Below, piece by piece: positions 31,154 through 39,880 of a stretch of DNA of 55,739 nt; the first letter of the stretch is position 1; every line of letters starts with the position of its first letter. The notes beneath the pieces are model-generated. The model saw only the letters and a program-made list of their open reading frames with translations, was not told the DNA's origin and made no database searches. The stretch comes from Natronomonas sp. CBA1123 (GTDB taxonomy: Archaea > Halobacteriota > Halobacteria > Halobacteriales > Haloarculaceae). The translations under genes and the position numbers were made by a program. The stretch is from positions 1 to 55,739 of the forward strand of contig NZ_WPCC01000020.1 in assembly GCF_009741925.1 (NCBI RefSeq), read 5' to 3'.

Positions 31154-32647
31154 ATGGCAGACCAACCCACGGAGTACGAACAGTTCATCGACGGTGAGTA
31201 CACACCCTCCGAGAGCGACGAGCGCATCGAGGTGTCGTTTCCCTACGACGGGTCGGTGTGGGCGACGGTACCTGACGGGGGTGAAGCCGACGTAGACCGG
31301 GCGGTTGACTCGGCGCGAGCGGCCTTCGAGTCCGACGAGTGGCGCGGGTTGTTGCCGAGCGAGCGGGCGTCGATACTCCACGACATCGCAGACTCCCTCG
31401 ACGACCACGCCGAGGAACTCGCGGAACTGGAGACCCGACAGAACGGCAAACTCATTCGGGAGATGAGTTCCCAGATGGGCGGCCTCGGCGAGTGGTTCCG
31501 CTACTACGCCAGCCAATGTCGAACCCACGAGGGGCGGACGATTCCCGTCGAGAGCAAAGGCGGTGAGATGTTCACCTACGTCCGCGAGGAGCCACGCGGC
31601 GTCGTCGGCGCGATTACACCGTGGAACTCCCCGCTGCTGTTGACCGTGTTCAAATTGGCGCCGGCGCTGGCGGCAGGGTGTACCTTCGTCCACAAGCCGA
31701 GTTCCTACACGCCGGTGAGCGCGTTGCGGTTCGCCGAGATACTCCACGAGGAGGCCGGCCTGCCGGCGGGCGTCTACAACGTCGTCACCGGCGGCGGGTC
31801 GACGGCCGGCGAGGCGCTCATCAACCACGACGACGTGGACAAACTCGCCTTCACCGGCTCCACCGGCGTCGGCCGACACATCGGGAAAGCCGCCGGCGAG
31901 GCGCTGATTCCCGCCTCACTGGAGTTGGGCGGCAAGAGCCCCAACGTCGTCTTCCCGAGTGCGGACCTCGACAACGCCATCAACGGCGTCATCAAGGGCA
32001 TCTTCGCGGCGACGGGTCAGACCTGCCTCGCCGGCTCGCGCGTGTTCGTCCACGAGGACGTCCACGACGAGTTCGTCGACCGCTTTACGAGTCGGGCCGA
32101 AGCCATCGAGTTGGGCGACCCGTTGGACCCCGACACCGAGATGGGGCCGGTCGCCTTCCGCGACCAGTGGGAGACCGACGTGTCCTACATCGAGACCGGC
32201 ATCGAGGAGGGCGCGACGCTCGCCTTCGGCGGCGAGCAACCCGATGACTTGCCGGGGGAGTGCTTCCTCCAGCCGACGATTCTGACCGACGTGGACAACG
32301 AGATGACCGTCGCTCGCGAGGAGATTTTCGGCCCCGTCGCCAGCGTCATCACCTTCTCCGATGAGGGGGAGGTCATCGAACTCGCCAACGACACCGACTT
32401 CGGGCTTGCGGCGGGCGTCTGGACCGAGGACATGCGGCAGGCACGGCGCTTCGCCAACCGAGTCGAGGCCGGGACAGTCTGGATAAACGAGTACCGGACG
32501 CTGTCGTACAACGCGCCCTTCGGCGGCTACAAGGACAGCGGCCTCGGCCGGGAGAACGGCAAAGAGGGCATCGAGGAGTACCGCCGGACGAAGACCGTCT
32601 GGGTCGACGAATCCGGCTCCGTCGACGACCCGTTCAAACTCGGCTAA
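31154..32647 (+). CDS. Aldehyde dehydrogenase (second copy)
   Basis: 497 residues with all ALDH marks: TPWNSPLLLTVFKLAPALA, FTGSTGVGRHIGKAA, general-base Glu in LELGGKSPNVVF, nucleophile Cys in ATGQTCLAGSRVFVHE near residue 290, EEIFGPVASVITF and PFGGYKDSGLGRENG. ATG 31154 follows a TATA-like word (acctatcatt, 31124-31133) at the leaderless distance. It lies 42 bases before a ThDP-dependent decarboxylase-like gene. The pair would turn a 2-oxo acid into an aldehyde and then an acid, as in mandelate breakdown. Confidence 0.9.
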   Translation: MADQPTEYEQFIDGEYTPSESDERIEVSFPYDGSVWATVPDGGEADVDRAVDSARAAFESDEWRGLLPSERASILHDIADSLDDHAEELAELETRQNGKLIREMSSQMGGLGEWFRYYASQCRTHEGRTIPVESKGGEMFTYVREEPRGVVGAITPWNSPLLLTVFKLAPALAAGCTFVHKPSSYTPVSALRFAEILHEEAGLPAGVYNVVTGGGSTAGEALINHDDVDKLAFTGSTGVGRHIGKAAGEALIPASLELGGKSPNVVFPSADLDNAINGVIKGIFAATGQTCLAGSRVFVHEDVHDEFVDRFTSRAEAIELGDPLDPDTEMGPVAFRDQWETDVSYIETGIEEGATLAFGGEQPDDLPGECFLQPTILTDVDNEMTVAREEIFGPVASVITFSDEGEVIELANDTDFGLAAGVWTEDMRQARRFANRVEAGTVWINEYRTLSYNAPFGGYKDSGLGRENGKEGIEEYRRTKTVWVDESGSVDDPFKLG

Positions 32648-32689
32648 CCGACCGAAACGATAACGGGGACACGTCACTTCGGGGGTGGT

Positions 32690-34330
32690 ATGGTAGAATC
32701 CGGCCCGGAAGCCACCGGCAGTAGCTACGTCCTCGACGCCGTTTCGGCGGAGGGCGTCGATTCGGTGTTCGGCATCATCGGCGAGGGCAACGCCCACCTC
32801 ATCGACAGCCTCAACGAGAGCGACCTCACGTTCAAGCAGGCCCGCCACGAGCAGGCCGCCGTCTCGATGGCCGACGGCCACGCCCGAACCCGTCACGGCG
32901 TCGCGGTGTGTACGCTCACCCACGGCCCCGGTCTCACGAACGGCGCGACGGGCATCGCCGCCGCCGACCGCGACAACGTTCCCATCGTCGTCCTCGTGGG
33001 CGACACCGGCATCGAGGGGCGGGAGACCTCGCTGCAGTATCTCGACCATCCCGCGTTCTCGAAGCCGATTTCGACGTATCAGACGCGTATCGAGACCGCC
33101 GAGACGATTCCCGAGGTGCTCTCGCGAGCGTTCGACCGCGCGCGGACCCGAAGCGGTCCCGTCATCGTCGAGGTGCCGACGGACGTACAGGAAGCGCCCG
33201 CCCCCGAAGCCGAGTACACGCCGGTGCCACGTCCACGCCAACGCATCGCACCCGACGAAGACCGCCTCGAAGAGGCCGTCGAACTGCTCGCCGACGCCGA
33301 CCACCCCGTCGTGTTGGCGGGCGGCGGCGCGATGCGCTCGAACGCCGGCGACGCGCTGGCGGAGTTCGCCAAGAAAGCCGGCGCGCCAATCGCGACGACG
33401 TACTTCGGCCGCGGCGTTCTGTCGGAGTCTCACCCCTTCGTGTCGGGCATCTCGGGGACGTTCATGTCGCCGGCCAACGACGAACTGCTGTGGGACGCCG
33501 ACGTGGCGGTCGTCGTCGGCGCGCGGCTCTCGGGGAAGACGACCCGATACGGTGAGCTGTACGCCGACGCCGACGTGATTCAAATCGACATCGATGAGGA
33601 GTCGATAGCGACCCACCAAATCCCGGCCGTCGGGATGGTCGCCGACGCTCGCCGTGCCGTCGAGGCGCTGACCGACCGCATCGAGGCGAACCCCGACCGC
33701 GCGGCAGCGGTCGAGGAGACCATCGCCGGGGCGCCGTTCCCGTGGGCCGACGGCTTCGAACAGCGACCCGACGAAATCGACCCCGGCGAGTTCACCGTCG
33801 AACTCTCGAAACGCGTCCCAGACGACGCCATCGTGACCGTCGATTCGGGCAACAACACCGGCTTCCCCGCCGTCTTCCACGACATCGGCGAGGACGGAAC
33901 GATGCTCGTCAACGGCAACTTCGGGACGATGGGCTACTCCCTGCCGGCCGCCCTGGGCGCACAGGCGACCGCCCCCGAGAAGACCGTCGTCTGTTACACC
34001 GGCGACGGCGCGCTGCTGCAGGTGATACAGGAGATAGAAACGGGCGTCCGACTTGGTCTGCCGGTCATCGTCGCGATACTCAACGACCGGAGTTACGGCA
34101 TCATCCGACACCGCCAGAACATGATTTACGAGCGGGAAACCGCGAGTACGTACGACAGCGCCGACTTCGTGAAAGTCGCCGAAGGGTTCGGCGCCGAGGG
34201 TGCGGTCGTCCGCTCGCCGGAGGACCTCGACGTCGTCGAGGAGTTCCTCGCGTCGGACCCCGACGTGCCGCTCGTCCTCGACGCGCGGACGATTCCCGAA
34301 GTTTCGCGGCCGGGGTTCCCGCCGTACTGA
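32690..34330 (+). CDS. ThDP-dependent enzyme (acetolactate synthase / benzoylformate decarboxylase type)
   Basis: 546 residues with the three domains of the family. The cofactor-activating Glu54 is in KQARHEQAAVSMADG. The ThDP/Mg motif starts at GDGALLQ and ends with LNDRSYG about 30 residues later. GTFMSPANDELLWDADVAVVVGARL is the middle domain. It decarboxylates a 2-oxo acid and releases an aldehyde or joins it to a second acceptor. The neighbour ALDH favours simple decarboxylation. No acetolactate synthase small subunit or ilvC lies nearby, which argues against a role in branched-chain amino acid synthesis. Confidence 0.87.
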   Translation: MVESGPEATGSSYVLDAVSAEGVDSVFGIIGEGNAHLIDSLNESDLTFKQARHEQAAVSMADGHARTRHGVAVCTLTHGPGLTNGATGIAAADRDNVPIVVLVGDTGIEGRETSLQYLDHPAFSKPISTYQTRIETAETIPEVLSRAFDRARTRSGPVIVEVPTDVQEAPAPEAEYTPVPRPRQRIAPDEDRLEEAVELLADADHPVVLAGGGAMRSNAGDALAEFAKKAGAPIATTYFGRGVLSESHPFVSGISGTFMSPANDELLWDADVAVVVGARLSGKTTRYGELYADADVIQIDIDEESIATHQIPAVGMVADARRAVEALTDRIEANPDRAAAVEETIAGAPFPWADGFEQRPDEIDPGEFTVELSKRVPDDAIVTVDSGNNTGFPAVFHDIGEDGTMLVNGNFGTMGYSLPAALGAQATAPEKTVVCYTGDGALLQVIQEIETGVRLGLPVIVAILNDRSYGIIRHRQNMIYERETASTYDSADFVKVAEGFGAEGAVVRSPEDLDVVEEFLASDPDVPLVLDARTIPEVSRPGFPPY

Positions 34331-34335
34331 CCCGC

Positions 34336-34346
34336 ACGTTTATTTA
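34336..34346 (+). promoter_or_regulatory. TATA-like box upstream of the MaoC/CoA-transferase pair
   Basis: The word acgtttattta sits 34 bases before a GTG at 34376 and about 114 before the MaoC ATG at 34455. The transcript therefore has a long leader or a leading small frame. Confidence 0.45.
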
Positions 34347-34375
34347 CGATTCGGCGGAAACACACACCGACAACC

Positions 34376-34462
34376 GTGACGGAACACACGACGGCGCCGA
34401 TGCGGGACGCGACGGCCGCGAACCGACACGCGGCGACGGAGAGACACACAACCCATGGCTGA
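34376..34462 (+). other. Possible 28-residue leader reading frame
   Basis: GTG 34376 to TGA 34460-34462. The stop lies just inside the MaoC gene and the frame overlaps its ATG (34455). The product would be rich in Thr, Ala, His and Arg. This is the third small frame in the window that overlaps the start of a catabolic gene. It may be chance. Confidence 0.22.
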
Positions 34463-35012
34463 ACAAGAGACACAACGACGACTGGTACAGGGCTGGGAAG
34501 GACGGTACTACGAGGACTTCTCGGTCGGCGACATCTACAAACACCCCTACGGACGGACGGTCACCGAGACCGACGACGTGTGGTTTACGAACGTGACGAT
34601 GAACACCAACCCGATGCACTTCAACGAGGCCTACGCCGCCGAGACGGAGTTCGGCGAGCGCCTCGTCAACGGCACGTTCGTCATCGCCCTCGCCGTCGGC
34701 ATGAGCGTCATCGACGTGAGCGCGAACGCCACCGCCAACCTCGGCTACGACGCGGTGCGCCACCACGGTCCCGTCTTCCACGGCGACACCATCTTCGTCG
34801 AAAGCGAAGTGACCGAGAAACGCGAGTCGTCCTCACGGGACCACGTCGGCATCGTCACCACCGAACTCCGGGCGTACAACCAGGACGACGAGTTGGTGTT
34901 GTCCCTGGAGCGAACGCCGATGGTGTTGAAACGCGAACACGCCCAACCGACGGCGGCCCAACCGACCGGCTGGCCCGAGGGCATCGGCACCCAACCGGAG
35001 GACCTCGAATGA
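34455..35012 (+). CDS. MaoC family hydratase, itaconyl-/mesaconyl-CoA hydratase-like
   Basis: 185 residues. After YYEDFSVGDIYKHPYGRTVTETD the active segment reads VTMNTNPMHFNEAYAAET, then FGERLVNGTFVIALAVGMS, NLGYDAVRHHGPVFHGDT and KRESSSRDHVGIVT. This run resembles MaoC hydratases acting on branched C5 dicarboxylyl-CoA (mesaconyl-/itaconyl-CoA) more than (R)-specific enoyl-CoA hydratases; Asn stands where the common Asp is. Its stop overlaps the start of the CoA-transferase gene (ATGA, 35009-35012). The pair fits activation of a C5 acid to its CoA ester followed by hydration. The substrate is inferred. Confidence 0.82.
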   Translation: MAEQETQRRLVQGWEGRYYEDFSVGDIYKHPYGRTVTETDDVWFTNVTMNTNPMHFNEAYAAETEFGERLVNGTFVIALAVGMSVIDVSANATANLGYDAVRHHGPVFHGDTIFVESEVTEKRESSSRDHVGIVTTELRAYNQDDELVLSLERTPMVLKREHAQPTAAQPTGWPEGIGTQPEDLE

Positions 35013-36466
35013 GCGACCACATCACCGAGCGGTATGCGGGCGAGTTGCCGATGGCCGAGGCCGACGACGCGGCCGACCTCGTTGCCGACGACGCGGTTGT
35101 CCTCGTTAGCGGGTTCGGCAGCGTGGGCTACCCGAAAGCCCTGCCGCTGGCGCTGGCCGACTCCGGACGCGACCTCGAACTCACAGTCGTCAGCGGCGGC
35201 AGCGTCGGCGAGGAAATCGACACCGCCCTCGTCGAGGCCGATGCCATCGCCCGGCGGTACCCGTATCAGTCGACGCCGGAAGCACGAGAAAAGGTCAACA
35301 ACAACGAAATCGCCTTCAGCGACCGCAACGTCTCCTCGCTGGGCGACGAAGTGCAGTACGGCGGATTGGTCGACCCCGACGTGGCCATCGTCGAGGCCGT
35401 CGCCGTCGGCGAAGACTGGCTGATTCCCTCCACCTCCATCGGACAGACGCCCGCCTTCGTCGATGCGGCCGACGAACTCATCGTCGAGGTCAACCACAAC
35501 CAACCGCTGGAACTGCAGGCAGTCCACGACGTGTACCGCCCCGACGCGCCGCCGGACCGCGAGCCGATTCCGCTGTCGGAGCCGGACGGCCGCATCGGTG
35601 ATTCGCGGATTCGGTTCGACCCCGAGAAACTCATCGCCGTCGTCGAGACCGACCGCTCGGACTCGACGTACACGTTCCGTGACCCCACCGACGACGACAA
35701 GGCAATCGCGCGGAACTTCGGGTCGTTCCTCGCCGAGGAGATGGAGCGAACGCCCGTCTTCGAGGAGGAACTGTACCTCCAGTTCGGCGTCGGCAGCCTC
35801 GGGAACGCCTTGATGGGCGAACTCATCGACCTCGATTTCGCCGGCCGGGACGTGATTTACTTCGGCGAGGTGATTCAGGACGGCCTGCTGGACATGCTCG
35901 ATGCGGGCCGACTGGAGTGTGCCAGCGCGACGACGCTCGCGCTCACCGACGAGGGCCAACAGCGACTGTTCGAGGACGTCGAGGGCTACGCCGAAGACAT
36001 CGTGTTGCGGCCGACCGACGTGTCGAACGACGCCCGCCTCATCAATCAGTTCGGCGTCGTCGGCGTCAACAGCGCCGTGGAAGTCGACATCTACGGCCAC
36101 GCTAACTCGACGCACGTCCGCGGGTCGAAGGCCATCAATGGCGTCGGCGGCTCGGGCGACTTCAACCGCAACTCGCTGGTGTCGGTGTGTGCGCTCCCGT
36201 CGACGCTGAAGGGCGGCGAAATCTCACGCATCGTTCCGATGGCGTTCCACGTCGACCACACCGAACACGACCTCGACGTCGTCGTCACCGAGCAGGGCGT
36301 CGCCGACCTCCGGGGCTGTTCACCTGTCGAGCGCGCCGAGGAAATCATCGAGAACTGCGCCCATCCCTCGTTCGAGCCGGCGCTGTGGGAGTACTTCGAG
36401 GCGGCAAAAGAGCAGGGCGGTCACATCCCCCACGACCTCCAGCGGGCGGTCGAGTGGCCGAACTGA
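35009..36466 (+). CDS. Succinyl-CoA:acetate-type CoA-transferase (acetyl-CoA hydrolase/transferase family)
   Basis: 485 residues, class I CoA-transferase of the Cat1/AarC/Ach1 type. The catalytic Glu is probably 287 in VIYFGEVIQDGLLD. Other marks are FGVGSLGNALMGEL, AINGVGGSGDFNRNS (CoA loop) and the late RIVPMAFHVDHTEHD and VVVTEQGVADLRG. The family swaps CoA between succinate, acetate, propionate or related acids. It is cotranslated with the MaoC gene, so a substituted C4-C5 acid may be the acceptor. It converges on the SdhA-like gene, 14 bases apart. Confidence 0.9.
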   Translation: MSDHITERYAGELPMAEADDAADLVADDAVVLVSGFGSVGYPKALPLALADSGRDLELTVVSGGSVGEEIDTALVEADAIARRYPYQSTPEAREKVNNNEIAFSDRNVSSLGDEVQYGGLVDPDVAIVEAVAVGEDWLIPSTSIGQTPAFVDAADELIVEVNHNQPLELQAVHDVYRPDAPPDREPIPLSEPDGRIGDSRIRFDPEKLIAVVETDRSDSTYTFRDPTDDDKAIARNFGSFLAEEMERTPVFEEELYLQFGVGSLGNALMGELIDLDFAGRDVIYFGEVIQDGLLDMLDAGRLECASATTLALTDEGQQRLFEDVEGYAEDIVLRPTDVSNDARLINQFGVVGVNSAVEVDIYGHANSTHVRGSKAINGVGGSGDFNRNSLVSVCALPSTLKGGEISRIVPMAFHVDHTEHDLDVVVTEQGVADLRGCSPVERAEEIIENCAHPSFEPALWEYFEAAKEQGGHIPHDLQRAVEWPN

Positions 36467-36480
36467 CGACGAGACCGTTC

Positions 36481-38310
36481 TCAGTAACTCCGAACTTTCG
36501 GTTCGTACGTCTGGATGTCGCCGTCCAACAGCACGTCGCTGAAGTACAACTCGGGAGAGCCGTCGTTCCACGCGACGAGCGTGTGTTTGAGCCACTCGTC
36601 GTCGTCGCGTGCCTGGTGTTCCTGTCGCCAGTGGGCGCCGCGGAACTCCTCGCGGACGAGCGCGCCGAGCGTGATGGTTTCGGCCACGTCGATGAGGTTG
36701 CGCGTCTCGATGGTGTGGATGAGGTCGGTGTTGAACGTCCGTGAGGGGTCGGCGACGGCGACGTTCCGGTAACGCTTGCGGCACTCCCGAATCGTCTCCA
36801 GCGTCTCGAGGAGCCCCTCGCGGTTCCGGAAGACGTTGACGTGTTCCTCCATCGCGTCCTGGAGGTCCGCCCGGATTTCGGCGTGGTTCGTGCCGTCGCG
36901 TTCCAGTAACTCCTCGACGCGAGTGCGGGCGGTCGAGACGGCACGTTCGATGACCGCTTCGGGCGTTTCGGCAGCGTCGGTGCTGCCGTCGGTCGCGACA
37001 CCCGCGGCATCCGGTTGGCCGAGCGGTACCGCGGCGTCGACGGTTCCGGATTCGGTTCGGGCGTCGGCCCCTGTGGGAATCTCCGCGGATTCGCGCTCGC
37101 CCGAGGCGGCGTGACGGCCCGCACGAGCACCGAAGACGATGAGTTCCGGCAGGGCGTTGCCGCCCAGTCGGTTCGAGCCGTGGACGGAGACGCAGGCGCA
37201 CTCGCCGGCGGCGTAGAGGCCGTCGATGCACGTCTGGCCGTTCTCGTCGGTTTCGATGCCGCCCATCGCGAAGTGCTGGCCCGGCTTGACCGGCATGGGT
37301 TCCTCGACGGGGTCGACGCCCTCGAAATCCTTCGCGAGGTGGACGATGTTCTCGAGGCGGTCGTTGATGCGCTCCTCGCCGAGATGCCGCATGTCGAGGT
37401 AGACGTACTCGTCGTCGATGCCGCGACCGCCCTGTACTTCGAGGAGTTCCGCCCGCGAGACCACGTCGCGGGAGGCGAGTTCGCCGGCGTTGCTCGCGTA
37501 GCCGTACTCGAACATGAACCGCTCGCCCTCGCTGTTGTAGAGGATTCCGCCCTCCCCGCGGACGCCCTCGGAGATAAGCACGCCCGTCGAGGGGAGCGTC
37601 GTCGGGTGGAACTGGATGAACTCCATGTCCTCCAGCGGCACGCCGGCTCGGTAGGCCATCGCCGGGCCGTCGCCGGTGTTGGCGACGGCGTTCGTCGTGT
37701 GGTTGTACACCTGCCCGAGGCCGCCCGTCGCGAGGACGACGCCGTTTCGGGCGTGAAAGCCCTCGATTTCGCCGGATTTGATGTCGTAGGCGACGACGCC
37801 GTGACACGCCCGGTCGTCGGGGTCGGCCTCGCCGCTGACGGCCAACTCCAGGACGTACCGTTCCTCGTACACCTCGATGCCACGTTTGACGACCTGCTCG
37901 TACATCGTGTGCAGGAGGTGGTGGCCGGTCTCGGCGCCGGCGTAGGTCGTCCGCGGCGCGGAGTGGCCGGCGAGATATCGCTGGGCGATGCCGCCGTCGT
38001 CGTCCCGGGAGAAGGTCATCCCCCAGTGTTCGAGTTGGATGACCTCTTCGGGAGTATCGCGGGCCAGCGTCTCGATTGCAGGGGCGTCGCCGAGATAGTC
38101 GGAGCCCTTCATCGTGTCGTAGGCGTGCAGTTCGTCGGAGTCGTCGTCGTGTAGCGAGACGTTGATGCCGCCTTCCGCCGCGCCGGTGTGGGAGCGAACC
38201 GGATGCAACTTCGAGACGATGGCGACGTCCGCGCCGGCCTCGTGGGCCGCGATGGCCGCACGGAGACCGGCGCCGCCGCCGCCGACGACGACCACGTCGT
38301 GGGAAATCAT
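36481..38310 (-). CDS. Succinate dehydrogenase/fumarate reductase flavoprotein subunit-like (orphan SdhA)
   Basis: 609 residues. FAD site VVVGGGGAGLRAA at the start; His41 in RSHTGAAEGG is the place of covalent FAD attachment in SdhA. EFIQFHPTTLPSTGVLISE, GEGGIL and SNRLGGNALPELIVFG are succinate/fumarate site motifs. The acidic stretch near 410-450 (Ala/Thr/Asp-rich) is a haloarchaeal-type insertion. No SdhB, C or D gene is in the window; both flanking genes point elsewhere. It could serve the main Sdh complex as a spare, or be a soluble dehydrogenase for another dicarboxylate. A TATA-like word lies at 38335-38344. Confidence 0.87.
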   Translation of the reverse strand: MISHDVVVVGGGGAGLRAAIAAHEAGADVAIVSKLHPVRSHTGAAEGGINVSLHDDDSDELHAYDTMKGSDYLGDAPAIETLARDTPEEVIQLEHWGMTFSRDDDGGIAQRYLAGHSAPRTTYAGAETGHHLLHTMYEQVVKRGIEVYEERYVLELAVSGEADPDDRACHGVVAYDIKSGEIEGFHARNGVVLATGGLGQVYNHTTNAVANTGDGPAMAYRAGVPLEDMEFIQFHPTTLPSTGVLISEGVRGEGGILYNSEGERFMFEYGYASNAGELASRDVVSRAELLEVQGGRGIDDEYVYLDMRHLGEERINDRLENIVHLAKDFEGVDPVEEPMPVKPGQHFAMGGIETDENGQTCIDGLYAAGECACVSVHGSNRLGGNALPELIVFGARAGRHAASGERESAEIPTGADARTESGTVDAAVPLGQPDAAGVATDGSTDAAETPEAVIERAVSTARTRVEELLERDGTNHAEIRADLQDAMEEHVNVFRNREGLLETLETIRECRKRYRNVAVADPSRTFNTDLIHTIETRNLIDVAETITLGALVREEFRGAHWRQEHQARDDDEWLKHTLVAWNDGSPELYFSDVLLDGDIQTYEPKVRSY

Positions 38311-38334
38311 GTGTGGTTCCTTGGCAACCGCACG

Positions 38335-38344
38335 ACTTTAACGT
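38335..38344 (-). promoter_or_regulatory. TATA-like box for the SdhA-like gene
   Basis: The minus strand reads cgttaaagtc, centred 30 bases before ATG 38310. Confidence 0.5.
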
Positions 38345-38432
38345 ACGGTCCCGCGGCGAGTAGGGGAGACACCGACCGCGATAGTAATCTCCTTATGTCG
38401 TCTCGTGGACTTCGAAGTAGAGTTACTAGCCC

Positions 38433-39836
38433 ATGCAGCACAAAGAGTACGACGTGGTCGTGGTCGGCTGTGGTATCGCCGGTCTCGCCGCCGGCCTCCG
38501 TCTCGCCGAGGAGGACACCGACGTGGCGATACTGGAGAAGGCGCCGAAAGAGCACCGCGGCGGCCACACCCAGTTCACCGAATCGTTCCGCATCCCGACG
38601 GCCGACATCGACCTCGACGTCGAGTTCAACGTCCCCGATTACACGGCCTCGGACTTCTACTCGGACATCATGAAGGTCACCAACTACCGCGCCGACGAGG
38701 ACCTCGCGAAGACGGTGACCCGGGAGGCCGCAGAGACCTTCGAGTGGCTGACCCACAAAGGCCTCGAATGGGAGTATCAGGCGCCACACTCCGGGTACAC
38801 CGCCGGACGCGTCTGGCTCCACGGCGCCGACATGGTGACGGAACTTATCGACATCCTCGAAGACGAGGGCGCCGACGTGTACTACCGGGCGGAGGCCCAG
38901 GAGTTGATTCGTTCCGATGACGGCACCGTCACGGGCGTCGAGGGGTTCCTCGAGGGCTCCCGCGTCCGCTTCGAGGGCGACGCCGTCGTCCTCGCTGCGG
39001 GCGATTACGGCTCCAGCAAGGAGAAGCGGACCCGATACTACGGCCCCGGCTACGGCAACATGAAGGTCCGCGGCAGTCGGTACAACACCGGCGAGGCAAT
39101 CGAGGCCGCGATGGACGTCGGCGCCAAATCCGATGGCGAGTGGGGCGACGCCCACATGGCGCTCATCGACGCCGGGTCGCCGGACGTGGAGGGTGGAATC
39201 ACCCGCATCGACGGCTACCAGTACGGCCTCATCGTCAACCACGACGGCGAACGGTTCGTCGACGAGGGCGAGGATGCCCGTGCTCACACCTACGCGAAGT
39301 TCGGCCGCCGCATCTTCGAACAGCCCTACCACGAGGCGTTCATCATCGTCGACTCGAAAGTCGTCGACGACGTGGCCCACATGGGTCCCTCGCGGTCGAT
39401 GACCGCCGACTCCATCGAGGCGCTGGCCAACCGCCTCGGCATCGAGGACGTCGACCGCGCCGTCGAGACCGTCGAAGCCTACAACGAGGCCTGCGAAGAC
39501 GACGCCTTCGAGCGGTACGAAGCGAACAGCCTCGACGGCAACGAGGCGACCGACGTGACCCCGCCGAAATCCAACTGGGCGCTCCCCTTGGACGACCCGC
39601 CGTACACCGGCTACCCCGTCACCGGCGGGATGACCTTCGCCTTCGGCGGCGTCGGCATCACGCCGGAAGCCGAGGTGCTCGACACGACGGATACGGTCAT
39701 TCCGGGCCTGTTCGCGGCGGGCAACGCCACCGGCGGCCTCTTCTACAACAACTACCCCGGCGGAACGGGACTGACGAACGCCGCCGTCTTCGGGAAAATC
39801 GCCGGCGAGAACGCGGCCGAGTTCGTCAGCGAGTAG
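38433..39836 (+). CDS. FAD-dependent oxidoreductase (TcuA / fumarate reductase flavoprotein-like)
   Basis: 467 residues. Dinucleotide site VVVGCGIAGLAAGLRLAEE, then GGHTQFTESFRIP, LAAGDYGSSKEKR in the mid domain and the C-terminal FAD segment GLFAAGNATGGLFYNNYPGG. The layout is that of tricarballylate dehydrogenase TcuA and flavocytochrome-type fumarate reductases without haem. Such enzymes oxidise or reduce a C-C bond in a polycarboxylate. It is divergent from the SdhA-like gene, so two related flavoproteins sit back to back. The substrate is unknown. Confidence 0.83.
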   Translation: MQHKEYDVVVVGCGIAGLAAGLRLAEEDTDVAILEKAPKEHRGGHTQFTESFRIPTADIDLDVEFNVPDYTASDFYSDIMKVTNYRADEDLAKTVTREAAETFEWLTHKGLEWEYQAPHSGYTAGRVWLHGADMVTELIDILEDEGADVYYRAEAQELIRSDDGTVTGVEGFLEGSRVRFEGDAVVLAAGDYGSSKEKRTRYYGPGYGNMKVRGSRYNTGEAIEAAMDVGAKSDGEWGDAHMALIDAGSPDVEGGITRIDGYQYGLIVNHDGERFVDEGEDARAHTYAKFGRRIFEQPYHEAFIIVDSKVVDDVAHMGPSRSMTADSIEALANRLGIEDVDRAVETVEAYNEACEDDAFERYEANSLDGNEATDVTPPKSNWALPLDDPPYTGYPVTGGMTFAFGGVGITPEAEVLDTTDTVIPGLFAAGNATGGLFYNNYPGGTGLTNAAVFGKIAGENAAEFVSE

Positions 39837-39880
39837 TCGGCGCTCGGTAGCTCTTTGTACGCCCGCTTCCCACACCGACT

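Noticed and set aside
31916-34111. A 731-codon minus-strand open frame over the ALDH and ThDP genes
   Set aside because: Shadow of two genes with intact catalytic motifs on the + strand.
35009-36466. Citrate lyase alpha or acetate-CoA ligase identity for the CoA-transferase
   Set aside because: The FGEVIQDG, GSGDFNRNS and VDHTEHD motifs fit the succinyl-CoA:acetate CoA-transferase family, and no ligase ATP-grasp part is present.
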